Both the position numbers and the translations under genes were made by a program. The notes under the pieces are model-generated. The model did no database searches, was not told where the DNA came from, and saw only the letters and a program-made list of their open reading frames with translations. A stretch of DNA of 46,828 bases. Source: a virus. Positions 29,480 through 38,025 of the stretch are shown here, one piece after another; position 1 is the stretch's first letter, and each line of letters begins with the position of its first letter. The stretch lies in the IMG/VR virus record IMGVR_UViG_3300011126_000169, positions 1 through 46,828 of that record, one strand, 5' to 3'.

Positions 29480-30082
29480 CTATGTTGGGTCAATTGTTAT
29501 CCAATCAGACCATAAACCAAGAACTCCAAATCTAAACTCAAATCCAGAACCTTGTAGCTGGTAAATTCTATATCCATCAGAAGAAGGAGCGCTCACAGTA
29601 ATATTTGAAAATCCAGTAACCTTACTAAACGGTAGCTCTGGAGAATACAGCTTCACATCTCCTCCATCTATTGCATTAGCAGAAAAGATTTTTAATCCAG
29701 TTCCCTCTTCTCCTGGAAGTGGATTTCCCATTCCAAAAAGACCAAACCAATGGTATCTCCCATTAGGGGGTGTTCCAAGCCCTGCATCATCTAATAGCAT
29801 TCCAGCTTCACCAAGGAAGCCTCCAGATTCATTTACCTGAACAAATCCTATTGAAGTTGTGTTTAGCCAACTAGCAGTAGTTTCAGAAACTCTCAAATAT
29901 TCTCCATTAAATCCCTCTATGTTTAGGGTCACGCCTCCGGTTGAAATGCTTTTAACTCCTTGCTCAACAAGTGGGGTATTTTTCCACACACGGGTTCCAT
30001 TTGCATAAACTTCTGTCATGGCGACCCCATTAACATTTACTCCATTTTGAATTTCCGCCCATTCATTTATGCTTATACTCAT
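29480..30082 (-). CDS. Tail fibre / receptor-binding-type protein, 200 aa
   Basis: MSISINEWAEIQNGVNVNGV with AMTEVYANGTRVWKN is the kind of N-terminal motif found on distal fibre proteins. A glycine-rich beta domain follows. It overlaps the preceding fibre gene at 30079-30082 and is last before the lysis genes, consistent with a receptor-binding tip. The binding target is unknown. Confidence 0.6.
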   Translation of the reverse strand: MSISINEWAEIQNGVNVNGVAMTEVYANGTRVWKNTPLVEQGVKSISTGGVTLNIEGFNGEYLRVSETTASWLNTTSIGFVQVNESGGFLGEAGMLLDDAGLGTPPNGRYHWFGLFGMGNPLPGEEGTGLKIFSANAIDGGDVKLYSPELPFSKVTGFSNITVSAPSSDGYRIYQLQGSGFEFRFGVLGLWSDWITIDPT

Positions 30083-30756
30083 GCGTCTACACCATTATTG
30101 GTTATGTATAAAACTGAACCAGAAACCCTCATTTTAATCGTACCTCCTTTAGAGTTGGTCGCATAGTCTTGAGGGCGAACAAATTCATTCCATGAACCCC
30201 AAGTTCCACCAGTTCTTTGACGAGAAAATATCTTCCCATTTGTTCTATTGGCTGCGAATTGAGTCTGTTCTGTTGCTGCTGCACCAACTATGGCCATGAC
30301 CATATAGTTTCCAGCGACTGGAGGCTGGTTTGCTCCTCCATCGATAACATATAACCCACTTGCTACAATTAAATTAAAATCTGAAATTGTAGCTATAGCA
30401 GAACGAACAGAATTTCGTTGAGATAAAGACCAAGAAGGATCATCAACTTTTTCCCACCATCCGGCTGCACCAGTTGGGCTATGATTTATATTTGAAGCCT
30501 GTATGGATCTATATATTCCAGTGCCTCTGATAGAAGAATACGCTCCAACTCCATAAGTTACCGTGGAATCCCAGTCTGGAATCCCAGTCTCTTCTACAGA
30601 TTGCATCCACGCATCAGACCTATGTTGCAACCAATTTTCATTTTGATATGGAGGTTTTTCTGCACTCCATCCAGAATTTATTTTATCTGGATTTGGTGCT
30701 ACTTTTGTTCCAGCATTACACCAAGCTTTTCCGGTCATTGTTGGTTTGGTTGTCAT
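30079..30756 (-). CDS. Tail fibre protein with pyocin-knob-like domain
   Basis: A 225-residue protein. The N-terminal part is WCNAGTKVAPNPDKINSGW followed by GAYSSIRGTGIYRSIQASN. The second half has the pyocin-knob pattern: DFNLIVASGLYVIDGG, GNYMVMAIVGAA, TNGKIFSRQRTGGTWGSWNEF. Knob domains sit near receptor-binding tips of tail fibres. It is coupled to both flanking fibre genes by overlaps. Confidence 0.7.
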   Translation of the reverse strand: MTTKPTMTGKAWCNAGTKVAPNPDKINSGWSAEKPPYQNENWLQHRSDAWMQSVEETGIPDWDSTVTYGVGAYSSIRGTGIYRSIQASNINHSPTGAAGWWEKVDDPSWSLSQRNSVRSAIATISDFNLIVASGLYVIDGGANQPPVAGNYMVMAIVGAAATEQTQFAANRTNGKIFSRQRTGGTWGSWNEFVRPQDYATNSKGGTIKMRVSGSVLYITNNGVDA

Positions 30757-31307
30757 TACACTATCTCCGTCTTAAATGAGGAATCAATAACATCTATTGC
30801 AGTAGTTAGAGCCGTAGTTGAGATTCCAAAGGAAATGATATCTCCAGCATTAACTGGAATAATTCTATGGGCATTAAAAATTACGGAAGTGACTGCGGCA
30901 TCTGTTGTAAATAGCTGGTCAACATTGTAGAAAACAGGAGACACTCCGTCATCAACCTTAACTATTAGCTTCCAGAAGTTGTCTAACGCGGAAGGAGAAG
31001 TTATATTAAACTTGACAAATCCTTCAAATCGTGCTATACCCTCAACATCTATTGTAATTGTTCCAGCAACTTCATCTGCACCTCCTTCACCTGCCGAAGC
31101 CGCGAACCCTGAAAGATAGACAACGGTCGCAGGAACGAGAGCAAGACCTTGATTCGCTGCTCCATAAATAACATTTTGATGAAATGCTGTATTTCTAAAT
31201 GTTGCCAGATCAATTTGTTTTGAAACTCCTGCTGTTGTGTCTACGACATAAAAGACGTCGGTTTCTTTTATTTCCGTGGCTAGTGGTAGTGCTGATACTT
31301 TAGGCAT
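30756..31307 (-). CDS. Tail fibre / baseplate-attachment protein, 183 aa
   Basis: It begins MPKVSALPLATEIKETDVFY with VVDTTAGVSKQIDLATFRN, a short motif common at the N-terminus of phage fibre proteins. A beta-sandwich C-terminal region follows (GTITIDVEGIARFEGFVKFN, then DIISFGISTTALTTAIDV). It lies between the DUF2612-like baseplate gene and the knob-bearing fibre gene. The assignment rests on the N-terminal motif and context. Confidence 0.6.
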   Translation of the reverse strand: MPKVSALPLATEIKETDVFYVVDTTAGVSKQIDLATFRNTAFHQNVIYGAANQGLALVPATVVYLSGFAASAGEGGADEVAGTITIDVEGIARFEGFVKFNITSPSALDNFWKLIVKVDDGVSPVFYNVDQLFTTDAAVTSVIFNAHRIIPVNAGDIISFGISTTALTTAIDVIDSSFKTEIV

Positions 31308-31999
31308 TATTCTATCTCCAGTTGAAGGTTATCTTCTGTAAATAAGGTTAGACCATCTTCGCCAAGTATGGCATTTGATGGAGCAGTATATAGGTACGAA
31401 ATTCTAACTCCAGTTGGTCTTGGAATTATATCAAGGTCTGCAATAAATGCCTGATTAGGACCACTTAATGCTGCTCCAATTTGAATTTCAAAAGAGGCAT
31501 TTCCAGTTTCATTTATTGCGACAGAAATCTCTTCTCCAGAAAACATTATTTCGAGAATATTTTTAGTTAATTCTAAAACTTTATCTGGAGTTATGTCTGA
31601 AGAGTTTTTAGAAATCTTAGCAAACAACAGCGCACGGTATTCTGAATCAATTAGCCTTCTAGCAGCAACTGGATTTTCATCAGCAGCACGATACCTACCA
31701 CCAACAGAGGCATCCTCTAAGTCACCAAGTGAAAGTGAAGTTGCATCAATGTCATATCCAAAATATATAAGGTCTATAAAATCTACAACTTCACGATCTA
31801 TTCCAAGTATATTTCCAAGTATGTCTAGTTGAACTCCACTCGCATTTAATAGATATCTGTTTAGCTTTACATTTTCTATTTCATCTCTAAGTTTATCGGC
31901 TTCAAAGGCCATTGCCTGTATGAATGAAACAAGTATAGGGCTTTCCCTATATTGCCCTATGAGCATTTCTGGTATTCTTTCTGAAAAATGAGTAGACAT
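31307..31999 (-). CDS. Baseplate protein, DUF2612-like
   Basis: A 230-residue protein starting MSTHFSERIPEMLIGQYRES with LRDEIENVKLNRYLLNASGV and QLDILGNILGIDRE, the helical N-terminal signature of DUF2612 baseplate proteins, which follow gpJ and bridge to fibres. The C-terminal half has IIPRPTGVRISYLYTA. It begins on the stop of the baseplate J gene at 31999. The role as wedge/fibre connector is family-based. Confidence 0.7.
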   Translation of the reverse strand: MSTHFSERIPEMLIGQYRESPILVSFIQAMAFEADKLRDEIENVKLNRYLLNASGVQLDILGNILGIDREVVDFIDLIYFGYDIDATSLSLGDLEDASVGGRYRAADENPVAARRLIDSEYRALLFAKISKNSSDITPDKVLELTKNILEIMFSGEEISVAINETGNASFEIQIGAALSGPNQAFIADLDIIPRPTGVRISYLYTAPSNAILGEDGLTLFTEDNLQLEIE

Positions 32000-33183
32000 T
32001 ATCCCACCACCACTGAAATTCTAGCTGCATCCCATGCTGATAATTCGTTGTATGCAATTACCCGATCGTTTGCATCATAGTTAATCCCATTAATTCCAGT
32101 TTCAAGGAGATTTATAGAAGCATTGGAATACGTTAAGTTCACAGCCATATACAAGGCAGAGTTTATAACGTCATCTCCAACTCCAAGACCTCTTCCGGAA
32201 ATTAATTCACCAGAGACTAAATCTAAAAAGGCTTGTGTTAAAATATCGGAAGCATCATCTGGAACTTTTCCAGCAAAAGTAATATTTGCATTAAGATACA
32301 TCGGAACGACAGTGGGTCTTGAGAATGACATTGAATGAACATTTCCAAAAATATCATTTGCCTCTGCAGAAACATCACCGTGCGGTTCTATTCCAGCAGG
32401 CTTCTTTTCCCATATAGCTTGTGCAATGCTTATGTTGTCTCCACCTAGGACAACACATTCAAATGAATGAGCTGGCAATCCATTTGCATCTGTAATGTCA
32501 CTGAAGTTTTCAACTGCACCTGCATATGTGACATCTGAAAGAGCTTGAATTGCTGAAATAATAGATTCTAAAGAAGACCTTCCGGCAAGTGTTAAGGTTC
32601 TTGCACGTCTTGCTCTTAATTGTGAATCTGTTTCTGCATTGCGGCCTTCAGTTGCATCTGTATTATTTATAACAGTATCCCAACCATTAACGGGAGAATC
32701 AATAACAGTTAGAGTTCCAGACAGAGCTTCTATGGCTCCATTGAATCTTGCACTAGCAAACACGGTAGCAGTTCCAGTTGGAAAACCAACTCCAATTTCA
32801 ATTGCATTTTCAGTTAAGAATTCTGCACCAGTTGAAGAATGGGAGACAATTGATCCAGCTGGAATAACAGTGTTGTCTGTTCCAGATATGGAAAGAAATG
32901 CTCTTGAAGAAAGTGGAGGCAATCTTGACAATCCATTTAGGGTTACAAGGTGATCTAAAGACTGGTCTGTAACCAGCACAGGATTAAATGCTCCATAAGC
33001 ATTATTAAGTTCTTCCCATAGCTCTGCATAAATTTGAGAAAAAACAGAGATTATTGTTCCTTCCACAGAATCTGGAAGTAATGAGGCCTCAGCTCCAAGT
33101 GCCTGTCTTGCGCTTTCCTCTAAATCTTCTTTTATTTCGGGAAGCCTTTTTATAGAAAAGCCATTTTCAGTCATGCCAGCCAT
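31999..33183 (-). CDS. Baseplate J-like wedge protein
   Basis: A 394-residue homologue of P2 gpJ / T4 gp6. N-terminal EDLEESARQALGAEASLLPD and SVFSQIYAELWEELNNAYGA, the FNPVLVTDQSLDHLVTLNG segment, then AGSIVSHSSTGAEFLTENAI, and TDSQLRARRARTLTLAGRSS are the gpJ hallmarks. It forms the inner baseplate wedge ring. Two Met codons (residues 1 and 4) are possible starts. It overlaps the gp25-like gene. Confidence 0.88.
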   Translation of the reverse strand: MAGMTENGFSIKRLPEIKEDLEESARQALGAEASLLPDSVEGTIISVFSQIYAELWEELNNAYGAFNPVLVTDQSLDHLVTLNGLSRLPPLSSRAFLSISGTDNTVIPAGSIVSHSSTGAEFLTENAIEIGVGFPTGTATVFASARFNGAIEALSGTLTVIDSPVNGWDTVINNTDATEGRNAETDSQLRARRARTLTLAGRSSLESIISAIQALSDVTYAGAVENFSDITDANGLPAHSFECVVLGGDNISIAQAIWEKKPAGIEPHGDVSAEANDIFGNVHSMSFSRPTVVPMYLNANITFAGKVPDDASDILTQAFLDLVSGELISGRGLGVGDDVINSALYMAVNLTYSNASINLLETGINGINYDANDRVIAYNELSAWDAARISVVVG

Positions 33184-33551
33184 TATATTTCCACCTCTAT
33201 ATTTGATATTAAATATCCTGCCGTGGCTTCAACTGAAAAAGTCACGGTGAGCTTTCTTTGATTTCCACCTGCATAATCTAGGAAGAATTGTGTTATTCTT
33301 TTAACACCATTTGTTTCAACAATGTATTGCTTTATTAAAGTTTCAACTTCAGATAAATTTATTTTCTTTGTCTGAAATAATTCTCCATATGGAAAACCAT
33401 AAAGTCTGTCAAGAATTGCTTCTCCACGAGCAGTTTTTAATCTTGTTCTTATATCTTGTGCAAGTTTCTCGCCATCATCTACTAGTGCTATAGCACCATT
33501 AACCATTTCAATATCATTTGTCGAACTACTTATTTTTATTCCTATTGGCAT
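33183..33551 (-). CDS. gp25-like baseplate wedge protein
   Basis: The ATG at 33551 (MPIGIKISSSTNDIEMVNGA) is chosen over 33638, which lies inside the spike gene; AGGAAC lies upstream. The 122-residue product shows QDIRTRLKTARGEAILDRLY, GFPYGELFQ and VKRITQFFLDYAG, as in small gp25/gpW-type wedge proteins that initiate sheath assembly. The neighbours spike and gpJ agree. Confidence 0.75.
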   Translation of the reverse strand: MPIGIKISSSTNDIEMVNGAIALVDDGEKLAQDIRTRLKTARGEAILDRLYGFPYGELFQTKKINLSEVETLIKQYIVETNGVKRITQFFLDYAGGNQRKLTVTFSVEATAGYLISNIEVEI

Positions 33552-33555
33552 ATTC

Positions 33556-34113
33556 TTAAGTTCCTGGAGTCGGTGAAGAAGGAGAACCAGTTGGTGCAGA
33601 AGGATGCTGATGAGTAGAAAGAGAAACTGAGGCTCCATCTGCTATTGCTGTAACTTCACCAGTTGATTCTATGTTTCCTATAACTTTTACGTCCCCTGTT
33701 ATTTCTATTCCAGCTGAAGGTATTGCAGCCCTATTAGAATTGCTCAATGAAGTTGGAATAAACAGTGCATCTGAGTATTCATGCTTTCTTAAAATTGTTG
33801 GTCGTAAAACTTTTCCACTTTCTATAAAGCTTGAAATATCTCTTTCACAGAAAACCGCAATACCTTCATCACCTACGCTTATTGCATGGGCAATTGAAAG
33901 ACCACCAGAACCAAAAAATAAAACAGGAACATCTGGAATAACAGGAACGGTAAATTCTTCCTGATCTTTCTTAACTCTTTTAATCGCCACGGTAATGTCT
34001 ACGGTATTCGCTCCAACTTTATGAACGATTACAGGAACACATGTATGAACATCCAACATTCTAGATTCAATTGCATTTCTTATTAATCCTTCAATTGTAA
34101 TGTTTTCACTCAT
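33556..34113 (-). CDS. Membrane-puncturing tail spike (Gp138/gpV-like)
   Basis: A 185-residue spike protein. The OB-fold N-terminal part has TCVPVIVHKVGANTVDITVA, FTVPVIPDVPVLFFGSGG, SIAHAISVGDEGIAVFCERD and SFIESGKVLRPTI. A short beta-helix follows (EITGDVKVIGNIESTGEVTA) and the end is a Pro/Ser/Thr tail containing THQHPSAP, where the HxH motif often binds metal at the spike apex. It caps the baseplate hub. It overlaps the hub gene by four bases. Confidence 0.82.
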   Translation of the reverse strand: MSENITIEGLIRNAIESRMLDVHTCVPVIVHKVGANTVDITVAIKRVKKDQEEFTVPVIPDVPVLFFGSGGLSIAHAISVGDEGIAVFCERDISSFIESGKVLRPTILRKHEYSDALFIPTSLSNSNRAAIPSAGIEITGDVKVIGNIESTGEVTAIADGASVSLSTHQHPSAPTGSPSSPTPGT

Positions 34114-34961
34114 ATCATTTTTATCCCTTCAATTTCAGTGAACCAAGTTGTACCATGTGTATCGCCCGTGTGGACTACAGATAGAACAGACTGAACTCCT
34201 AGTCCTTGTGTTATACTTTCAACAAGTTCTAGGTTTCCTTGGGAAAATTGCAATCCTCCAGATTGAACTTCATATCGATCTTTTTGTCGTATGGAAGGTT
34301 CAAGGAGCATCTTAACATCTATTCCTTTTTGAGTTAACACTGGTGATTCTAGCAATCCTGTTTTCGCATTTATATTTAATATTGCGTTAGTTGAATTTGC
34401 AGAATCATTGTCATAAAGGTATAATTCAAAATTATAAATATACCATCCAAAATTATATGTTTCGCCTAACTCATCTAATATGCTACTAAACTTTTTAGAA
34501 TATGTGACAGAGCTCTTAAGATTTTGAGACTTAATTGAAATTTCTGCAATATCAATATCGGCTTCAAATGCAATGTCAGAAATTAAAGAGATCAAACTTA
34601 TTTGCTTTCTATATGAAGAATTTATTATTGGTTCTTCACTAGAATTTAAATCAGAAGCGAATACAGTTGTTATTGTGTCAACACCCTGTCTAACAGTTTG
34701 TATATTTTTTATTGAACCAGTAAACAATACAGATTCATTTTCTATATATCCGCCTTCAAGAGAAACTTTGTCCCCTTCTTTAAATATACTTTCTTCTTCC
34801 CCTTCATTTTTTAGCGACATATTGTAAATTTCTAGCTTTAATTTTGCGAATGCATCTCCGGCAACTCTTTCTATCCTGAATATCATTCGCAAACCTTCAA
34901 TATATTTTCCATCATTGAATGAGGCTTTTAATTTTCTTCCAAATTTTATTTCAGATGCCAT
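34110..34961 (-). CDS. Baseplate hub protein (gp27/gpD-like)
   Basis: A 283-residue protein starting MASEIKFGRKLKASFNDGKY with LRMIFRIERVAGDAFAKLKL and IYNMSLKNEGEEESIFKEGD, i.e. the first hub barrel, then GSIKNIQTVRQGVDTITTVF, LGETYNFGWYIYNFELYLYD and LLEPSIRQKDRYEVQSGG. These match the trimeric hub proteins that hold the spike. It overlaps the plug gene upstream and the spike gene downstream. Confidence 0.78.
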   Translation of the reverse strand: MASEIKFGRKLKASFNDGKYIEGLRMIFRIERVAGDAFAKLKLEIYNMSLKNEGEEESIFKEGDKVSLEGGYIENESVLFTGSIKNIQTVRQGVDTITTVFASDLNSSEEPIINSSYRKQISLISLISDIAFEADIDIAEISIKSQNLKSSVTYSKKFSSILDELGETYNFGWYIYNFELYLYDNDSANSTNAILNINAKTGLLESPVLTQKGIDVKMLLEPSIRQKDRYEVQSGGLQFSQGNLELVESITQGLGVQSVLSVVHTGDTHGTTWFTEIEGIKMI

Positions 34962-35328
34962 TAGGAGTTTGTTCTACCCATTGTTGTCTTGAGGTGCCAC
35001 CCTGTAAAACTAGTTCGCTATACGTTGCAAGGTCCATATAAACTAGCTTGAGGCCTTCTGAGTAGTTGCTCAAGGAGCCTTCAAGTAGTGGTTGCGGCAT
35101 ACTAACAAGCATTAGCGCTTCTAGCCCGAGATGCCCTGAGCTTTCTAAAAGATCAACGCCAACATTAACTGGAAGACCAACGCTTTTCCTTTTCATTCTT
35201 TTGTTTTCGATGTCCATTAAATATCTGTCAGAAGTTTTAGAATAATATAAATCTATTCTAACAGTTTCTCCTCCAAGAGAAGTTTCAAAGAATGATGAAT
35301 TTTCTGGTATAGTTATTATATGTATCAT
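34951..35328 (-). CDS. Baseplate plug-like protein, 125 aa
   Basis: MIHIITIPENSSFFETSLGG followed by TVRIDLYYSKTSDRYLMDIE and SVGLPVNVGVDLLESS resembles the small plug proteins (DUF6983 type) that sit between tube and hub. It overlaps the hub gene and the upstream tube-adaptor gene. Similarity is judged by eye. Confidence 0.6.
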   Translation of the reverse strand: MIHIITIPENSSFFETSLGGETVRIDLYYSKTSDRYLMDIENKRMKRKSVGLPVNVGVDLLESSGHLGLEALMLVSMPQPLLEGSLSNYSEGLKLVYMDLATYSELVLQGGTSRQQWVEQTPNGI

Positions 35329-35939
35329 TGTCCCACACTACTCGCAATTGTAGAAGTTTCTGCAGGAGTGGCTGGTGAGCCACCATTAAATCCAGAATTA
35401 GATTTACTTGATAGTGCAGCCTTATCTTCAGAACCCTCTATATTTTCGGCATCTACTTTTTGTCTAGAAGTTTTTACAATAAATGCTTGAACAAATGAAG
35501 CAGAAAAATGAATCCCATTTGCCGTGTTCTTGTCTGCATTGACCACGATTGACTCAAATATTAAATCTTCATATTTTTGAAGAGTTGTGTCAACCGTAAT
35601 TATTTCCTTAGCATTCATTAGTGCAACTAATTCATTATAGGCTTGTTGCGATCTTGTTGCTCCAGAAGATTCAGACTCACCAAATATTCCGGTAGCTGCA
35701 TCAACAACACTACCAGCTAATTGAGAAAATGCAGCAGCACCAATTGGAGTGTCAGTTATTACTCCAGTCATAGAGTATCTTAATGGCTCCTGAATAACAT
35801 GATCGGCAATATTAACACCACTTTCAACTGGATTGGTTGTCACTCTCATTGTTCTTTCAGTTGATTCAGTTATTACTCCATCAACTTTGATTCCACCAAT
35901 CTGTCTTTTAACTGTAATTAATAAGTTTTCAAAAGCCAT
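35325..35939 (-). CDS. Dit-like baseplate/tail protein
   Basis: A 204-residue protein. MAFENLLITVKRQIGGIKVD, then GVITESTERTMRVTTNPVES and GVNIADHVIQEPLRYSMTGV is the pattern of Dit-like or tail-tube initiator proteins in contractile phages. The N-terminal beta domain is followed by a helical middle and a low-complexity Ser/Ala tail. It directly follows the tape measure gene, as expected. Confidence 0.65.
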   Translation of the reverse strand: MAFENLLITVKRQIGGIKVDGVITESTERTMRVTTNPVESGVNIADHVIQEPLRYSMTGVITDTPIGAAAFSQLAGSVVDAATGIFGESESSGATRSQQAYNELVALMNAKEIITVDTTLQKYEDLIFESIVVNADKNTANGIHFSASFVQAFIVKTSRQKVDAENIEGSEDKAALSSKSNSGFNGGSPATPAETSTIASSVGQ

Positions 35940-37024
35940 TAGTTAGCCACCGATCCGGTTAGGTTTTTATTAGCTTGTGACATTTGCTCTTTGCCAACTC
36001 TTTGAATTGTTTCTGCAACTACTTCAGGATTGTCACTGGTAACTTTTATATTAAATGTTTGCTTAATAGATGTGCTAGAGCTTCTATTGTCACCACCAAA
36101 TAATCCAAGTTCTTGCTTCGCAAAACCTTCAATAAGACCTGTAAGACCTGAGTACGTATTTTCTGGAGACTGGTATCCACTTTTTGTTATTGGTCTAACA
36201 AGTCTATCAAAATTTTCAATCAGCTTGTTTGTTTGAACTACAGCCCATCCTATAGAGCTTCCAATCGCAACTCCAAGGTCATTAAACATTTTGGTTGCGT
36301 CTCTTGCAAATCCAATTATTTGCGGCATATTGCTATTTAGAGTTTTTATTGCTGGAATTAATTTTTCAAATAAAGGTGTTCCAAAAGTTACGATCGCATC
36401 ATTGAAAGTTTGCTTCAGGTCTTTCATTAGGCCATCAAACTTTTCTATTGAAGCTAAATCTGCTGGAGCAGGGACATTTGCCCTCAATCTATCAGCAGTT
36501 AGTCCTGTAAATAAATTTCTTCCAGCAGAATCTAAGCTCATAAGATGTGAAACTGCATCTTGAGAATCCTCTCCAAGTCCTTGGAATCCTTCTGAAAGTC
36601 TAAGCAATGCCTGATCTGGTCTTAAGCTCTGGAATTCCTCCAAAGAGATTCCCATCATCGAAATGCTTCTTAAAAATTCTTCGCTAGGTGCAACACCAGC
36701 CTTAACAGCATTTTGAATTCCATTAAACTTTTCTATGAATCCAGCTGCCGTGCCGGAATCACCAGTAAGCTCTTCAGAAGTTCTATCAAACGCTGCAACA
36801 CTAGCACGGGAAACTCCCATTGCCTGTCCGAATCTTTTTTGTGCAAGGGCATTAGCAGAAAGCTTGGCAAACAAAAATGAAAATGAAGTTGCAAGACCTA
36901 AAACTGCAAGGGAACCGGTCTTTAATATTTTTCCAGTTCCTGTTGCAAGCTCATTAAACTTCTCCATTTTAGCTTCATCGTATTCATATCCTAGCTTTAT
37001 GAATAAGTTATCAACTATTGCCAT
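35939..37024 (-). CDS. Tail tape measure protein (short)
   Basis: A 361-residue protein starting MAIVDNLFIKLGYEYDEAKM. A hydrophobic helical part (LKTGSLAVLGLATSFSFLFA, about 36-55) precedes long helices, in tape-measure style. It lies directly after the G/GT chaperones, and its ATG overlaps the end of the frameshifted GT. At about 1.5 angstrom per residue it predicts a tail of roughly 54 nm, short for a myovirus. Confidence 0.75.
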   Translation of the reverse strand: MAIVDNLFIKLGYEYDEAKMEKFNELATGTGKILKTGSLAVLGLATSFSFLFAKLSANALAQKRFGQAMGVSRASVAAFDRTSEELTGDSGTAAGFIEKFNGIQNAVKAGVAPSEEFLRSISMMGISLEEFQSLRPDQALLRLSEGFQGLGEDSQDAVSHLMSLDSAGRNLFTGLTADRLRANVPAPADLASIEKFDGLMKDLKQTFNDAIVTFGTPLFEKLIPAIKTLNSNMPQIIGFARDATKMFNDLGVAIGSSIGWAVVQTNKLIENFDRLVRPITKSGYQSPENTYSGLTGLIEGFAKQELGLFGGDNRSSSTSIKQTFNIKVTSDNPEVVAETIQRVGKEQMSQANKNLTGSVAN

Positions 37025-37591
37025 TTTTCTTAACCTTTATTAGTAAATTAAGTGCTTCGTGCATGTCCATTAAATCGTTTATGTTATAGGTTCCATCCTC
37101 TAGTTCCTTTAGAGTGCAAAGCGGTGGAGTACTTATTACTGGTCTCCATAAAAACAAATCTAAATTTGGAGCAAGCTTACTGTAATCGGTTTTATCCTCA
37201 GAAACTACAGAATAGACTGAGCGTCTCCTAAAAAACTTCCATACTCTTCTTTAAGAACCCAGAACAAAGCCTGATACATTTCGCCAAATTCACCTTTATA
37301 GTGTTTGTCGATATCAACTCTTTCTCCATCACGAAATGCTGGAACAAAAATTGTTTCAATAAGAGTAAGAATTTTCTCAGGCTTATTGTCTTTAAATACC
37401 GTGGTCATTGCATTTGCGAATGAGGCCATTTGTTCTTCATCACTTTTACCCAGCACTGTCGCTAATTCTCCAGCAACTTTCCCAATGATGCCAGCAAGCT
37501 CAAACTTTAATAAAAGAGATTGTCTTGCTGACAATTGAGTGTAGGTGTATTTGTGATCGTTTATAACTGTTTTCAGGGTTTTGCTAGACAT
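37011..37591 (-). CDS. Tail assembly chaperone GT, made by programmed -1 frameshift
   Basis: The heptamer T TTT TTA (37235-37229, minus strand; codons AGT TTT TTA) is a standard -1 slippery site. After slippage the frame continues RRRSVYSVVSEDKTDYSKL through LKELEDGTYNINDLMDMHEA and LNLLIKVKKNGNS and stops at 37013-37011, 13 bases inside the tape measure gene. The extension of about 67 residues fills an otherwise empty 180-bp gap and has chaperone-T character. Two products in fixed ratio are expected. Confidence 0.82.
37205..37591 (-). CDS. Tail assembly chaperone G
   Basis: A 128-residue helical protein, MSSKTLKTVINDHKYTYTQL with QSLLLKFELAGIIGKVAGEL, the typical G-type chaperone found between tube and tape measure genes. 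It ends EYGSFLGDAQSIL. A canonical -1 slippery heptamer lies eight codons before its stop and links it to an in-frame extension, giving the GT product. Chaperones coat the tape measure during tail assembly. Confidence 0.8.
   Translation of the reverse strand: MSSKTLKTVINDHKYTYTQLSARQSLLLKFELAGIIGKVAGELATVLGKSDEEQMASFANAMTTVFKDNKPEKILTLIETIFVPAFRDGERVDIDKHYKGEFGEMYQALFWVLKEEYGSFLGDAQSIL
37229..37235 (-). promoter_or_regulatory. -1 ribosomal frameshift slippery heptamer
   Basis: Reads T TTT TTA in the zero frame (XXXYYYZ type), at the conserved location between chaperones G and T. No strong downstream pseudoknot was identified by eye. Confidence 0.8.
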
Positions 37592-37593
37592 TT

Positions 37594-38022
37594 TTATTGA
37601 GCCTCACTTCCAGTGTTAATCATATCAAGTCTTTCAACTACTACAGTCCACTCGTTTTCACCAAGCGCACCACCAAATTGCATCGTTGCAGGTCTAAGCA
37701 CATATCCTTGAGTGCCCGAGATTAATTCACCTCCTTCGGTATTTTTAATCTGAATAAAAACTGGAACAAATACTCCATTTTCCTGAGTTGTAATTAAAGT
37801 TGTCATTAAAGCATTTGACTTACTGTTTTGCTTCAACTTAAATTTAATTGTTCCGCTACGATCATTGCTAAGGTTTAATGTCATTGAACCATCTACACCG
37901 ATTGAATGACTACCAGAATCTTCAGAGCGTTCACAAATAATAACATCATCGCCTTCAGGCCAACCAGTTATTTCTTCACCCTGAACAAGCATGATCACGT
38001 TATTGAAATTAAATGCTTTCAT
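37594..38022 (-). CDS. Tail tube protein (DUF3277-like)
   Basis: A 142-residue protein starting MKAFNFNNVIMLVQGEEITG, with DDVIICERSEDSGSHSIGVD, LNLSNDRSGTIKFKLKQNSK and GALGENEWTVVVERLDMIN, the beta-barrel pattern of contractile-phage tube proteins that stack inside the sheath. It follows the sheath gene with a 3-base gap and precedes the chaperones, the standard order. Confidence 0.8.
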   Translation of the reverse strand: MKAFNFNNVIMLVQGEEITGWPEGDDVIICERSEDSGSHSIGVDGSMTLNLSNDRSGTIKFKLKQNSKSNALMTTLITTQENGVFVPVFIQIKNTEGGELISGTQGYVLRPATMQFGGALGENEWTVVVERLDMINTGSEAQ

Positions 38023-38025
38023 TGT

